A stretch of DNA of 59,851 bases from an uncultured Ruminiclostridium sp. (GCA_910588335.1 CAJUQV010000021.1:1-59851); one strand, 5' to 3'. Shown: positions 26,462-35,489, counted from the stretch's first letter. The notes: generated from the sequence alone by a model not told the origin. Numbers and translations are program-made.

Positions 26462-27592
26462 ATGTACCGACTAACCGCGCCCTGCCTTTTCGGGCTTGAA
26501 AAAACCCTTTCCTTTGAAATAAAAAGAGCGGGCGGAACGAATATTGCCATGAGAGACGGGAGAGCGTTCTTTGACGGCGGCGAAAACGTTATCGCCAAAA
26601 TGAATATTACCTCCTCCGTTGCCGAAAGGGTACAGATTGTCTTAGGAGAGTTTAAAGCTTCCGATTTCGACGCGATTTTCGAGGGGGCAAAAAGTGCTCC
26701 CATAGAAGAATTTGCGGGAAGCGAGGACGCTTTCCCGATAGCGAAAGGCCACTCTTTAAACTCGAAAATAACCAGTATTCCCGCCATACAGAGGACGGTA
26801 AAAAAAGCCCTTGCGGAACGCATGAAGAAAAAATACGGAACGGAGCTTCCGGAAAGCAAGCATACACTTCCCGTGCATTTCCTGCTTCAAAAAGACGTTA
26901 TGCTGCTTACTCTGGACACAACGGGTTCCAGCCTGCACAAAAGAGGATACCGAAGCAGATCGGGCGAGGCTCCCATAAGAGAAACCTTAGCGGCAGGAAT
27001 GGCCGATCTCGCTCACGTGAGAAGCTCCGACTTAATCTGCGACCCCTTCTGCGGAAGCGGCACAATACTTATTGAAGCGGCGATGAAACAGCTAAATATC
27101 GCTCCGGGAATGAACAGAGCTTTTATAGCCTCGGAGTGGGACTGCTTCCATAAGGACATATGGGAAAGGGAATTCCGCGAGGCCGGGGAAAGAGTCAAAA
27201 ACGATAAAATTACCCTTTTCGGCTGCGACAAGGACGGAGAAGCCGTAAAGCTGGCCGAGGAAAACGCATGGAAAGCGGGGGTAAATAAGTATATCAGATT
27301 TGAAAGGCGGGATATCAGGGAATTCCGATATCCCGAAACATCTGTTAAAATAATAACCAATCCCCCATACGCCCAACGTATGCTGACGGAAGAGGAGGCG
27401 GACGGGATTTATCGGGTAATGGGGGAAAGAATGCTGCCGTTAGGCAAAAACAGCCTTTATGTCATTACCTCGCGGGAAAGCTTTCCGGAGCTTTTCGGGA
27501 AAAAAGCGGACAAGGACAGAAAGCTTTACAACGGTATGCTGAAATGCCGTCTTTATTCGTATTTCGGAGAACGCCCCGAAAAAAGCCGTTAA
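26462..27592 (+). CDS. THUMP-domain class I RNA methyltransferase (RlmL N-domain/YpsC-like)
   Basis: 376 aa from the ATG at 26462, directly after AAAGGA. Family members methylate a guanine N2 in 23S rRNA. The N-terminal half is a ferredoxin-like plus THUMP RNA-binding region (LFGLEKTLSFEIKRAGG). The C-terminal half is a Rossmann methyltransferase with DPFCGSGTILIEAA as the SAM-binding motif I and the NPPYAQRM catalytic motif. The size matches single-domain YpsC-like enzymes. It is transcribed behind the PBP gene. Its TAA stop is the first base pair region of repeat G3. Confidence 0.9.
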   Translation: MYRLTAPCLFGLEKTLSFEIKRAGGTNIAMRDGRAFFDGGENVIAKMNITSSVAERVQIVLGEFKASDFDAIFEGAKSAPIEEFAGSEDAFPIAKGHSLNSKITSIPAIQRTVKKALAERMKKKYGTELPESKHTLPVHFLLQKDVMLLTLDTTGSSLHKRGYRSRSGEAPIRETLAAGMADLAHVRSSDLICDPFCGSGTILIEAAMKQLNIAPGMNRAFIASEWDCFHKDIWEREFREAGERVKNDKITLFGCDKDGEAVKLAEENAWKAGVNKYIRFERRDIREFRYPETSVKIITNPPYAQRMLTEEEADGIYRVMGERMLPLGKNSLYVITSRESFPELFGKKADKDRKLYNGMLKCRLYSYFGERPEKSR

Positions 27593-27645
27593 CCAATACT
27601 ATTTTAAGCTGACGTAATATCAACAGTTCCAAAAGGGAGCAATAC
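27592..27645. repeat. Repeat G3 filling the gap between convergent genes
   Basis: A 54-base member of family G (ACCAATACTATTTTAAGCTG...CAACAGTTCCAAAAGGG). It spans from the last base of the methyltransferase stop to the last base of the spoIIR stop on the other strand, so the whole intergenic gap is the repeat. It is likely to act as a bidirectional terminator. Confidence 0.65.
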
Positions 27646-28232
27646 TACCCGAATATCTTTTTCAGCCATTCAAATAGCGCGAATTTTATTTCGGCCGGCC
27701 GTTCGGGATCGTCGGTATCAGCGGCATTATAAACATATTCCTCCACCGCGCCCAGACAAAGGGGAGGAAACATCACGCACCACCAGTTTTTTCCTTCCCC
27801 CTCTCCGATAAGTATGCGAAGGGCGTCGTACTCCCCTGCGGGAACCGTAACAGCGCCGTACTGTCGGGTGGTAAAAAACACCTTTTCGACGCTGGCTGTG
27901 ATTTTGTAATCATATCCGCTGTCATAAACAAACTGCTGCGCCTTCACGGTTATTTCCCGAAGATTTTTTTTGGCGGCGTTTTTGGCTTCCTCGGCGGTGG
28001 AACAGCCTTCAAAAATATATTGCATATCCTCGGACAGAAAATCCCTCAGGGCATATTTAAGCGCCTGATCGTTATCGCTGTCGGAATTGGCCAGAATGTG
28101 CATACGGAAAAGCCGTTCGGGCATATCTTCGCATTCTCCCGCAAAGGCGGAAAAGCTTCCGATAAGCACCGCTATAGCGGTACCTAAGAGCATGGACAAA
28201 GTAAGCGCTCTCTCCTTAGACAAAAATTTCAT
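27645..28232 (-). CDS. spoIIR: Stage II sporulation protein R
   Basis: 195 aa. SpoIIR is made in the forespore under sigma F and exported. It triggers SpoIIGA to process pro-sigma E in the mother cell. The N-terminus has a membrane/export helix (LSMLLGTAIAVLIGSFSAFA), followed by the family signature RLFRMHILANSDSDNDQALK and ALRDFLS. The conserved WWCVMFPPLCL follows near residue 157. The length is normal. The ATG follows GAGAGG. It is direct evidence that the organism's lineage forms endospores. It lies divergent from the sigma factor gene. Confidence 0.95.
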   Translation of the reverse strand: MKFLSKERALTLSMLLGTAIAVLIGSFSAFAGECEDMPERLFRMHILANSDSDNDQALKYALRDFLSEDMQYIFEGCSTAEEAKNAAKKNLREITVKAQQFVYDSGYDYKITASVEKVFFTTRQYGAVTVPAGEYDALRILIGEGEGKNWWCVMFPPLCLGAVEEYVYNAADTDDPERPAEIKFALFEWLKKIFG

Positions 28233-28400
28233 GATAAAAGCCTCTCTTTCATTTTTCTACGGTGATTATTGGAAGAACTTATCCTAATATACAGGCTTGC
28301 AGGAAATATAAAGGGATTTTCGCTCAAAATTTCAAAAGCTGAAACTTTTTACCATAAAGTCCTTACTACTAAGTGTAAGGCGGAAAGCGAGGTGAAACGC

Positions 28401-28952
28401 TTGAACCGAAAAGGTGAAGCCTCTCCGGAAACCTACTTTAATACCGTTTACGACAGTACAGTGAAATCTCTTACCAGATTTGTCATCAGTAAATGCGGAA
28501 ACATACTTGACGCGGAGGACATTCTTCAGAATATCTACGCCAGGTTTTATCAGCGCATATTGAAAAAAGGCTATGAGGACATAGAAAACGCCGAAGCGTT
28601 TCTGATAAGCATAGCAAAATTTGAATGCAAAAGCTATTACAGCGCGCAGAAAAAGCACAGCGTCACCGAAAGCTTTTCCGACTACACCGATGAGCAGATG
28701 GTTATGATAGAAAACGAAATGTCCAAAACCCAGAAAAATTTCGAGGACATTCTGTGCGACGAGCTTCTGGCTCGCGAAATTTTCGAGGATATTGCCAATA
28801 CTGACGAACTGACGGGTAAAATTTTCTACCTATATTTCGTCTGCGATATGAAGCTTTCGGATATCGCCGCGGATCTTGATATGAATCTTTCGGCGGTAAA
28901 AAACAAGCTGTACCGTACAATCGAACGGCAAAAGAAAAAATTCAGACTTTAG
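28401..28952 (+). CDS. ECF-type sigma factor
   Basis: 183 aa from a TTG at 28401, placed 6 bases after GAGGTG; the frame is open further up to 28269. Region 2 is visible as YDSTVKSLTRFVIS and DAEDILQNIYARFYQRIL. Region 4 is MKLSDIAADLDMNLSAVKNKLYRTI, a helix-turn-helix near the C-terminus. ECF sigma factors redirect RNA polymerase to stress or envelope promoters and are held by a membrane anti-sigma factor. The next gene, 16 bases downstream, has exactly that layout. The start codon is inferred and could be upstream. Confidence 0.85.
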   Translation: MNRKGEASPETYFNTVYDSTVKSLTRFVISKCGNILDAEDILQNIYARFYQRILKKGYEDIENAEAFLISIAKFECKSYYSAQKKHSVTESFSDYTDEQMVMIENEMSKTQKNFEDILCDELLAREIFEDIANTDELTGKIFYLYFVCDMKLSDIAADLDMNLSAVKNKLYRTIERQKKKFRL

Positions 28953-28968
28953 GAAGGAGGGAAGCAAT

Positions 28969-30747
28969 GTGGATAAAAAAGAATTTTACAGACAGCTTAT
29001 GGAAAGTTATACCATCGACGCCGAAAGGGTAAAACGCAACGCTAAGCGAAAGAGCCGTAATGTAAAGAGCAAAGCCCTCGTGATCCGCAGATGGACAGTG
29101 GCCGCCGCAGCGTGCAGCGTGGTGACCGCCGCAGCCGTTGCAGCCGTTTCCCTTGGTTCTTCCGGCGTACCGCATATAGACAGCTCCGAAGGATACAACA
29201 TCACAGACGGCGGCTTGGAAAACGCCAGAGCGAGACTCAGCGCCGCGGAGCAGCAGTATACGGCGCTTTCGGCAAGCAGCGGAATCGAGGAGTCCTCCGA
29301 TTTGTACGTTTCGTTCCGTCAGCCGCTTAAATACAGCGAAATTACCATGGTGCTTTCGGTAATCGAAGACTATAACGATATCAGCATAAGCCTTCTTTAT
29401 GAAGCCGACGGAAGTCATTATGACAACTCTTCCGCGCTTGACGATTCACTCAGCTTCTTGGGAGCGAAAATATCCGTTCCCGTATCAATGCTTCCGGAGG
29501 TCAGGGGCTTAAAGGAAATAACTATGATGGAATACCCGGAAAGCGGTATTTCCGACGACAGTTTCGTTCCGATAAACAACCTGCCCGCCGACGTTACCAC
29601 AACACCCGAAGCGGTTAGCGAAAATATCAATATTTCCATGCCGGAACCAGTTACCGAACCTACCGTTACCACCCCGGCAACGGAAACTCCGACGGAGACG
29701 GATCCTCCCGTAACCACTCCTGCGGAAAACGAATCAGAAACGAAAACAGAAATCTCTGTGGAAGAAACATCGGTCTCCAATACGGACACAAGCACGTCCC
29801 CAAAGGAAACCACTTCTTCCGTTACAACTGACGAACCTGTTACCGAAACCTCAACGGAAGCATCCGAAACAGAGGAACCCGTATTCGACATGGTAATGGT
29901 ACCTCTTCAGGGAATCAAGACAATAAACTTCATAAACAAAAACCACTTTGTGGCTACCACTGAAGACAGCATACGGCTGTTCAGATGCGAAAAGGGCGAA
30001 ATAAAGCTTGAAACCACCTATTACGCATCCTCGGCGAAGATCAGCTCCTCTTACGACGGTTCAAAACTGTTCATCATAGCGAGAGACGGGGAAAACATGT
30101 CGAGACTTTACTACGCCGACGGCGAGACATCGCTTTTAAGCGAAGTGGACGTAAAATATATTACTTCGGGAGGAGCGGAACTTTCCTCCGTTTCATGCAG
30201 CGGAGACGGCAAAACGGTGCTTATGAGGGCGGTATCCTTGGATAAGACCATAGTATACTACGGAGAACGCTCCGAGGGCACAATATCTCTCGCCAAGCAC
30301 GAATACGCAAGTCCCGTATCGGTTCTCGCCTATTCCGAAGGCACGGTTTACACTGCCGTCACCGATTCAAAAGAAAACACTGTAAAGATATACAGCATAT
30401 CGGCTGCGGACGGAACGGAAACGGAGCTGGCCTCTTATACGGGAACGCTTAAGTATTCGAGAAGCCCGGATCTTAACATGGCGCTGCTTACAGTTACGGG
30501 CGATTCGGGGGAAGTTAACGTTATTCTCAACAAGAATGTTCTGATTCCCGTGGAAAGCGGAAACGCGGTATTTTCGGGTAAGAAGAACGACCTTATAATG
30601 TTAGGCGGCGTTTATTATACCGTAACGGAAGGCGGACTGAACGAGACGGCCGAGGAGAAGGCTAAGCCTTTCTTTGAAACGATAAACGGACCGGTATATG
30701 AGATAACGGAAAACGGAGACGCTTCCGTTGTTATACAGATAAATTAA
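28969..30747 (+). CDS. Membrane anti-sigma factor with extracytoplasmic propeller-like sensor
   Basis: 592 aa, starting at GTG (28969) eight bases after AGGAGG. The first 40 residues are basic and cytoplasmic and would bind the sigma factor. One membrane helix follows near 43-66 (VAAAACSVVTAAAVAAVSLG). Next is an external domain of about 130 residues, then a Thr/Glu/Pro-rich linker near 200-305 typical of wall-spanning spacers. The final 270 residues repeat a beta-strand pattern resembling a propeller (FVATTEDSIRLFRCEKGEI, KLFIIARDGENMSRLYYADG). The design resembles RsgI-type anti-sigma factors, which sense polysaccharides outside the cell. The ligand is unknown. Confidence 0.75.
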   Translation: MDKKEFYRQLMESYTIDAERVKRNAKRKSRNVKSKALVIRRWTVAAAACSVVTAAAVAAVSLGSSGVPHIDSSEGYNITDGGLENARARLSAAEQQYTALSASSGIEESSDLYVSFRQPLKYSEITMVLSVIEDYNDISISLLYEADGSHYDNSSALDDSLSFLGAKISVPVSMLPEVRGLKEITMMEYPESGISDDSFVPINNLPADVTTTPEAVSENINISMPEPVTEPTVTTPATETPTETDPPVTTPAENESETKTEISVEETSVSNTDTSTSPKETTSSVTTDEPVTETSTEASETEEPVFDMVMVPLQGIKTINFINKNHFVATTEDSIRLFRCEKGEIKLETTYYASSAKISSSYDGSKLFIIARDGENMSRLYYADGETSLLSEVDVKYITSGGAELSSVSCSGDGKTVLMRAVSLDKTIVYYGERSEGTISLAKHEYASPVSVLAYSEGTVYTAVTDSKENTVKIYSISAADGTETELASYTGTLKYSRSPDLNMALLTVTGDSGEVNVILNKNVLIPVESGNAVFSGKKNDLIMLGGVYYTVTEGGLNETAEEKAKPFFETINGPVYEITENGDASVVIQIN

Positions 30748-30777
30748 ACGGAATATATACAGAGATAAAATAAGGAG

Positions 30778-30816
30778 AAGAAGCGGAGTCCTGTTTGTAG
30801 GGCTCCGCTTCTTTTT
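30778..30816 (+). terminator. Rho-independent terminator of the sigma/anti-sigma operon
   Basis: A 12-bp stem, GAAGCGGAGTCC with GGGCTCCGCTTC, and an 8-base loop, followed by TTTTT. It starts about 30 bases after the anti-sigma stop. Confidence 0.85.
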
Positions 30817-30944
30817 GAATAAGCTTGGGAGAGGGGAAAGAGGCGGGTAATATCCGTCGGCGGTTACGGCCACATTTATTTACCTTACTTTGAATAGTGC
30901 AAAAATCAAGCAGTATTTTGTATAAACTGCCGAATTTCTTTAGG

Positions 30945-30954
30945 AAAACGTTTT
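30945..30954. promoter_or_regulatory. AAAACGTTTT operator-like palindrome (distal)
   Basis: Perfect 10-bp palindrome with a central CG, typical of LacI/GalR-family or CcpA operators. It lies about 70 bases upstream of the cellobiose phosphorylase promoter. Confidence 0.45.
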
Positions 30955-31010
30955 AACAGCACTGCAACAGTCAATACAAAAAAACCGCTGATTGTCCCAA
31001 AATTTTATTG

Positions 31011-31021
31011 GTAACGTTTAC
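31011..31021. promoter_or_regulatory. GTAACGTTTAC operator-like site next to the promoter
   Basis: Near-palindrome with central CG, in the context TGGTAACGTTTACA. This agrees with most positions of the CcpA cre consensus and also fits LacI-type repressors. It ends six bases before the -35 box, a position where a bound regulator would affect initiation. Confidence 0.5.
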
Positions 31022-31026
31022 AGCCC

Positions 31027-31055
31027 TTGAAATTTTTATAAAAATGTTATATACT
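31027..31055 (+). promoter_or_regulatory. Cellobiose phosphorylase promoter
   Basis: -35 TTGAAA, 17 bases, -10 TATACT, giving a leader of about 90 bases. Confidence 0.7.
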
Positions 31056-31150
31056 AATGAAAGATGCCGTGCGAACACTCAAAATTGCAACGGAAAAATT
31101 TATTAAAGAGCAGTTTTTAACACATAACAATACGAAAGGAAAGGGAAACT

Positions 31151-33649
31151 ATGAAATTCGGCTTTTTCGACGACCTCAATCGAGAGTACGTCATTACCTC
31201 GCCCAAAACGCCTTATCCGTGGATAAATTACTTGGGAACGGAGGGCTTTTTCTCACTTATTTCCAACACTGCGGGAGGATACAGCTTTTATAAAGACGCC
31301 AGGCTCCGCCGCATTACCCGCTATCGCTACAACAACGTGCCCGTGGATATGGGCGGGCGCTATTTTTACATCAAGGACGGGGATACCGTATGGAATCCCG
31401 GATGGTCGCCCGTAAAGACAGATCTGGACAATTACTCCTGCCGTCACGGTATGGGTTATACCGTTATTTCGGGAGAAAAGAACGGGGTAAAGGCCGAAGT
31501 CAAATTCTTCGTTCCCGTAGGCTTTAACGGCGAAGTACAGAAGCTGACCGTTACAAACAACAGCGGAAGCTCAAAGAGCCTTAAACTATGGAGCTTCCTC
31601 GAATGGTGCCTTTGGGACGCCAACGACGATACCACCAATTTCCAGCGCAATTTCAATACGGGCGAAGTGGAAATCGACGGCAGCACCATTTACCACAAAA
31701 CCGAATATAAGGAGCGCCGCGATCATTACGCTTTCTATACCGTTAACGCGGACATAAAGGGTTTCGATACCGACAGGGAAAGTTTTTTGGGACTTTATAA
31801 CGGGTTCGGAGAACCTCAGACCGTGAAAAACGGAAAGCCGTCCAACTCGGTAGCCGACGGTTGGTCGCCCATCGCGTCCCATTATCTTGAAATAGAGCTT
31901 AAGGACGGGGAGAGCAAAGACCTTATTTTCCTTTTAGGCTATGTGGAAAACGAATTTGAGGAAAAATTCGCGCCCGACCTTACCGATAACGACACGATAA
32001 TCACCACAGCAAACAGCAGAAAGAACATCGTAAACAAGAGGAAAGCAAAGGAGATGATCGAGCTTTGCAACACCTCCGAAAAGGCCGAAAAGCTGTTTGA
32101 AGGATTAAAGAAATACTGGGACGACGTACTGAGACAGTACAGCGTAAATTCCCCCGACGAAAAGCTCAACAGAATGGTCAATATCTGGAATCAGTATCAG
32201 TGTATGGTGACTTTCAACATGAGCCGCTCCGCCTCCTACTTTGAGAGCGGTATAGGAAGAGGTATGGGCTTCCGCGACAGCAATCAGGATCTTCTGGGCT
32301 TTGTGCACCAGATTCCCGCAAGAGCGAGAGAAAGGCTTATCGACCTCGCCGCCACGATGCTTGAGGACGGCGGCGCTTATCACCAGTATCAGCCCTTGAC
32401 CAAGATGGGTAATCACGAGCTGGGCTCAAACTTCAACGACGACCCGCTGTGGATGATATTGGCTGTGGCAGCTTACATCAAGGAAACGGGCGACATCTCC
32501 ATACTTGATGAAAAGGTGCCTTACGAAAACAAAAACGAGCTGGCGGACACCATGCTTGATCATATGAAGAGAGCGTTCTATCATGTATGCACCAAAATAG
32601 GTCCCCACGGCCTGCCGCTGAGCGGACGGGCGGACTGGAACGACTGCCTTAACTTAAGCTGCTTCTCCGATAAACCGGGACAATCCTTCCAGACCTTCAC
32701 CTCTCCCAAGTACGGGGACACGGGTTACAGCAAGGTGGCGGAATCCGTAATGATCGCGGGCATGTTCTGCTTTATCGGCCCCGAATACGTAAAAATGTGC
32801 AGAATAAAAGGGGATAACGAAGAAGCGGAAAAGGCTCAGGCAGAGATAGACAAGATGAGTCGCGCCACAATGGAATACGGCTATGACGGAGAATGGTTCC
32901 TCCGCGCCTACGACGACAACGGCAACAAAGTCGGTTCTCACGAAAACGAAGAAGGCAAAATCTTTATTGAACCTCAGGGCTTCTGCGTAATGGCGGGCTT
33001 AGGCAAGGACAAGGGCGCCGACCTTAAGACTTTGGAAAGCGTTGACAAATATTTAAACAGCAAGCACGGCCTTGTGCTCAACAACCCGGCATTTACACAT
33101 TACTATATCGAATACGGCGAAATTTCCACCTATCCCCCCGGATACAAGGAAAACGCGGGCATATTCTGCCACAACAACGCGTGGATAATCTGTGCGGAAG
33201 CGTTTGTGGGACACGGGGACAAAGCTTTTGAGTATTACTCGAAGATTGCTCCAGCCTATAACGAGGAGATATCCGACCTGCACCGCACCGAGCCTTACGT
33301 ATACGCTCAGATGATAGCAGGCAAGGACGCGCCGAGATTCGGCGAGGCCAAGAACAGTTGGCTTACCGGTACCGCGGCGTGGAATTTCGTAGCGGTTTCC
33401 CAGTATATATTGGGAATAAAGCCCGATTACGAGGGTCTGACCGTAAACCCCTCAATTCCTGCGGAGTGGGACGGATTTACAGCTTCGAGACAATTCAGGG
33501 GCGGCACTTACAACATTACAGTCAAGAATCCCGACCATATCAGTCAAGGCGTCAAGACTATGATTTTAGACGGTAAGGTTACGGCTGGAAACGTAGTTCC
33601 CGATTTGGGTGAAGGCGAACACACAGTTGAAATAACCTTGGGCAAATAA
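31151..33649 (+). CDS. Cellobiose phosphorylase (GH94)
   Basis: 832 aa. It converts cellobiose plus phosphate to glucose 1-phosphate and glucose, in the cytoplasm. The N-terminal beta domain has FGFFDDLNREYVITSP and TPYPWINYLGTEGF. The (alpha/alpha)6 barrel has GRGMGFRDSNQDLLGF and GRADWNDCLNLS, where Asp498 of the WND motif is the likely general acid. The C-terminus includes GIKPDYEGLTVNP and PAEWDGF. Length and motifs fit characterised cellobiose phosphorylases closely. There is no signal peptide, as expected. It is a single gene with its own promoter and operators, so probably induced by imported cellodextrins or controlled by catabolite repression. Confidence 0.95.
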   Translation: MKFGFFDDLNREYVITSPKTPYPWINYLGTEGFFSLISNTAGGYSFYKDARLRRITRYRYNNVPVDMGGRYFYIKDGDTVWNPGWSPVKTDLDNYSCRHGMGYTVISGEKNGVKAEVKFFVPVGFNGEVQKLTVTNNSGSSKSLKLWSFLEWCLWDANDDTTNFQRNFNTGEVEIDGSTIYHKTEYKERRDHYAFYTVNADIKGFDTDRESFLGLYNGFGEPQTVKNGKPSNSVADGWSPIASHYLEIELKDGESKDLIFLLGYVENEFEEKFAPDLTDNDTIITTANSRKNIVNKRKAKEMIELCNTSEKAEKLFEGLKKYWDDVLRQYSVNSPDEKLNRMVNIWNQYQCMVTFNMSRSASYFESGIGRGMGFRDSNQDLLGFVHQIPARARERLIDLAATMLEDGGAYHQYQPLTKMGNHELGSNFNDDPLWMILAVAAYIKETGDISILDEKVPYENKNELADTMLDHMKRAFYHVCTKIGPHGLPLSGRADWNDCLNLSCFSDKPGQSFQTFTSPKYGDTGYSKVAESVMIAGMFCFIGPEYVKMCRIKGDNEEAEKAQAEIDKMSRATMEYGYDGEWFLRAYDDNGNKVGSHENEEGKIFIEPQGFCVMAGLGKDKGADLKTLESVDKYLNSKHGLVLNNPAFTHYYIEYGEISTYPPGYKENAGIFCHNNAWIICAEAFVGHGDKAFEYYSKIAPAYNEEISDLHRTEPYVYAQMIAGKDAPRFGEAKNSWLTGTAAWNFVAVSQYILGIKPDYEGLTVNPSIPAEWDGFTASRQFRGGTYNITVKNPDHISQGVKTMILDGKVTAGNVVPDLGEGEHTVEITLGK

Positions 33650-33688
33650 AAAATACCGCAGAGTATCCGAAGCTTTACGGAAAAATTG

Positions 33689-33730
33689 AAACAGCGTATC
33701 AAAGGGTTTTGGTTCGCTGTTTTATATTTT
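33689..33730 (+). terminator. Terminator after cellobiose phosphorylase
   Basis: AAACAGCG pairs with CGCTGTTT around an 18-base loop and is followed by TATATTTT. It is about 40 bases after the stop. Confidence 0.6.
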
Positions 33731-33936
33731 CAATAACAAACATAATTTCTTAAAATAAAAATACGTAAATTCCCAAAGTAAGTTCCACAGTAGGAAGAAG
33801 TGGAAGTAAAACGTGGAAAAAAGAAAAAACAGCATAACAGCATGATGAAAATCAAAAAAAGGGCATAGAAAATAAGCCTAAAACAAAAACGTCTTAGACT
33901 AATTTCCACAAGTGTAAAAATAAGTGCGGGAAAGAA

Positions 33937-34116
33937 TTAAGGCAACACCGCGCAAAGACCGCGCTGCGCGCTTTGCCGCGCATACGCTTGCATCTTTTCC
34001 GTCATTTTTGCCCAAAACTCCTTGAAATACGCCAGTATTCCTGTGTCGTTTTGGACAATCTGACGAAAAAGCTGACTGCGCGTCTGCACGACAATCTTTG
34101 TGCGGTGTTGCCTTAA
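33937..34116. mobile_element. Repeat B2: TTAA-flanked MITE nested in the IS30 element
   Basis: 180 bp including TTAA on each side, with terminal repeats GGCAACACCGC and GCGGTGTTGCC. It lies between the IS left end and the transposase; the right TTAA supplies the transposase's TAA stop in the restored frame. It is full length compared with B1, and in the opposite orientation to B3. Confidence 0.85.
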
Positions 34117-35285
34117 GAAGAAATTTTTCTCAAAAGTTTAGGAGATTGGATAACCTTTTTCGGAGAAATACAAGAAATTCCAAGAACAGAAGCAAGCTTC
34201 TGTGAATAGGAAAGGTGAATAAATCGTAAGGACTTTTACCTTTAAAAATTTCTCTTTTTATTGCATTAACATGAGAAAAAATCAAATTAACGGTTTCTTG
34301 AGAAAATTTGTCAAAGTATTTGCCTTTCGGAACAATATCTCTAAATAAAGTGTGATTTTTTTCAATTTTGCCCTTTTCGCAAGAGTAATAAGGGTGGCAA
34401 TAGAAAACACCGGTTTCCTTTTCAGCTTCCAAGTTCAGTTCAAAACCGGAAACATTGCTGAATTCTCCGCCATTGTCAGTGAACAGAACAGGAATCAACT
34501 TACCCAAAGAGAAGCCGTTGTCAACAAGAGTTTGCTTTAACCGCTTGATTTTTGAGGTTACTTCCCCTAAAGATTTGTTGTCTGATAGAATCCCAATCAT
34601 AAAATTAAAGGCAGTGAAATGGATAGTTAAAATTACTTTTCCGCCTGTTCTGCCAATAACCGTATCCATTTCAACAATAGAAATATTGGGATTTTCCTCA
34701 CGAAACGCAATAAAATCTTCATAAGAACGATTCTTTTTAACAGCTTTTGGAACATATGTGTCACTGTTAGATTTTCGAGGCTTAAATTTAACAGCCCTTG
34801 GCAAATCAATGCGCCCAATAGAATAATACTGCTTGTTGATATGCCGATAAACAGTGGATTTTGAAATCGGCAGATTGTTTGAAGCTATTATATGATAGAT
34901 ATGCTGACCCTTTGCCATGGCGTCTGAAATGATTTTTTCGGTTTGGTAAAAGCGGTATGCCCTCTCTTGCTTCAACAAGAAGAGTTTCATATTCTGATTG
35001 AGCTTTGGCAGCTCTGTAAAGTCGACGAATGTAAATACAGCCCGCATTGCTTCGCTTGTCGCATCCGTTGTATACAAACGGCGCTTTCATAAGATTAGGG
35101 CAGCATTCATCGCTTTTGGTAAAGCCATTTTTATGTACATACGCGTGTTTTTTCACTTCTTTTGATATTGTGGTTTGGTCTTTGCCTATTCTTTTGCCTA
35201 TGTCCTTGAATTTCATTCCGTGGTTAAGGTACTCCTTGATTTCTCTCCTTTTCTCAATTGTGAGATGTTTGTACTTCTTTTCCAT
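34113..35285 (-). pseudogene. IS30-family transposase, broken by two frameshifts
   Basis: The protein begins MEKKYKHLTIEKRREIKEY with the IS30 helix-turn-helix (KFKDIGKRIGKDQTTISKEV). It passes out of frame near 34965, after LLVEAREGIPL, at a short T run. It continues in the second frame with RFYQTEKIISDAMAKGQH. The catalytic DDE residues are there: VEMDTVIGR, LFTDNGGEF and CEKGKIEKNHTLFRD. After GKSPYDLFTF (near 34213) the frame shifts again; the third frame reads YSQKLASVLGIS and ends SPKLLRKISS. Each break is explained by one lost base. All active-site residues survive, so the loss is recent or the breaks are sequencing errors in short homopolymers. Confidence 0.85.
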
Positions 35286-35438
35286 TTTGGCAGCTTCCTT
35301 TCCGGGATTTGTTTTTTTTCCACATTTAATTCTACCTCTTTTTTCGTCTTATTGTAACTTCCACCGCTTTTTCCACTGTGGAACTTACTTTGGGAATTTA
35401 CGAGCGGTTATAATTTATCCAAAAATTTCATACGCCAC

Positions 35439-35467
35439 TTGCAAATCACTGTAAATTATGCTATACT
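35439..35467 (+). promoter_or_regulatory. Promoter upstream of the DHH gene
   Basis: -35 TTGCAA, 17 bases, -10 TATACT, located 38 bases beyond the IS30 right end. The transcript would carry repeats E2 and B3 in a leader of about 440 bases before the DHH start. Confidence 0.55.
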
Positions 35468-35489
35468 TATATAAGAACATCTTAAAGCA

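Larger units (their letters stand above)
33766..35400 (-). mobile_element. IS30-family insertion sequence (decayed)
   Basis: Perfect 26-bp terminal inverted repeats begin TAAATTCCCAAAGTAAGTTC: the left copy is 33766-33791 and the right copy 35375-35400. CG flanks both ends (33764-33765, 35401-35402), consistent with a 2-bp target duplication. The single transposase gene on the minus strand is frameshifted twice. MITE B2 (180 bp) lies inside the left part, so the ancestral element was about 1.45 kb. It sits between the cellobiose phosphorylase terminator and the DHH gene promoter, without interrupting either. Confidence 0.9.

Noticed and set aside
29418..29891. 157-codon Ser/Val-rich minus-strand frame
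   Set aside because: Antisense of the Thr/Glu-rich linker in the anti-sigma gene; a composition artefact.
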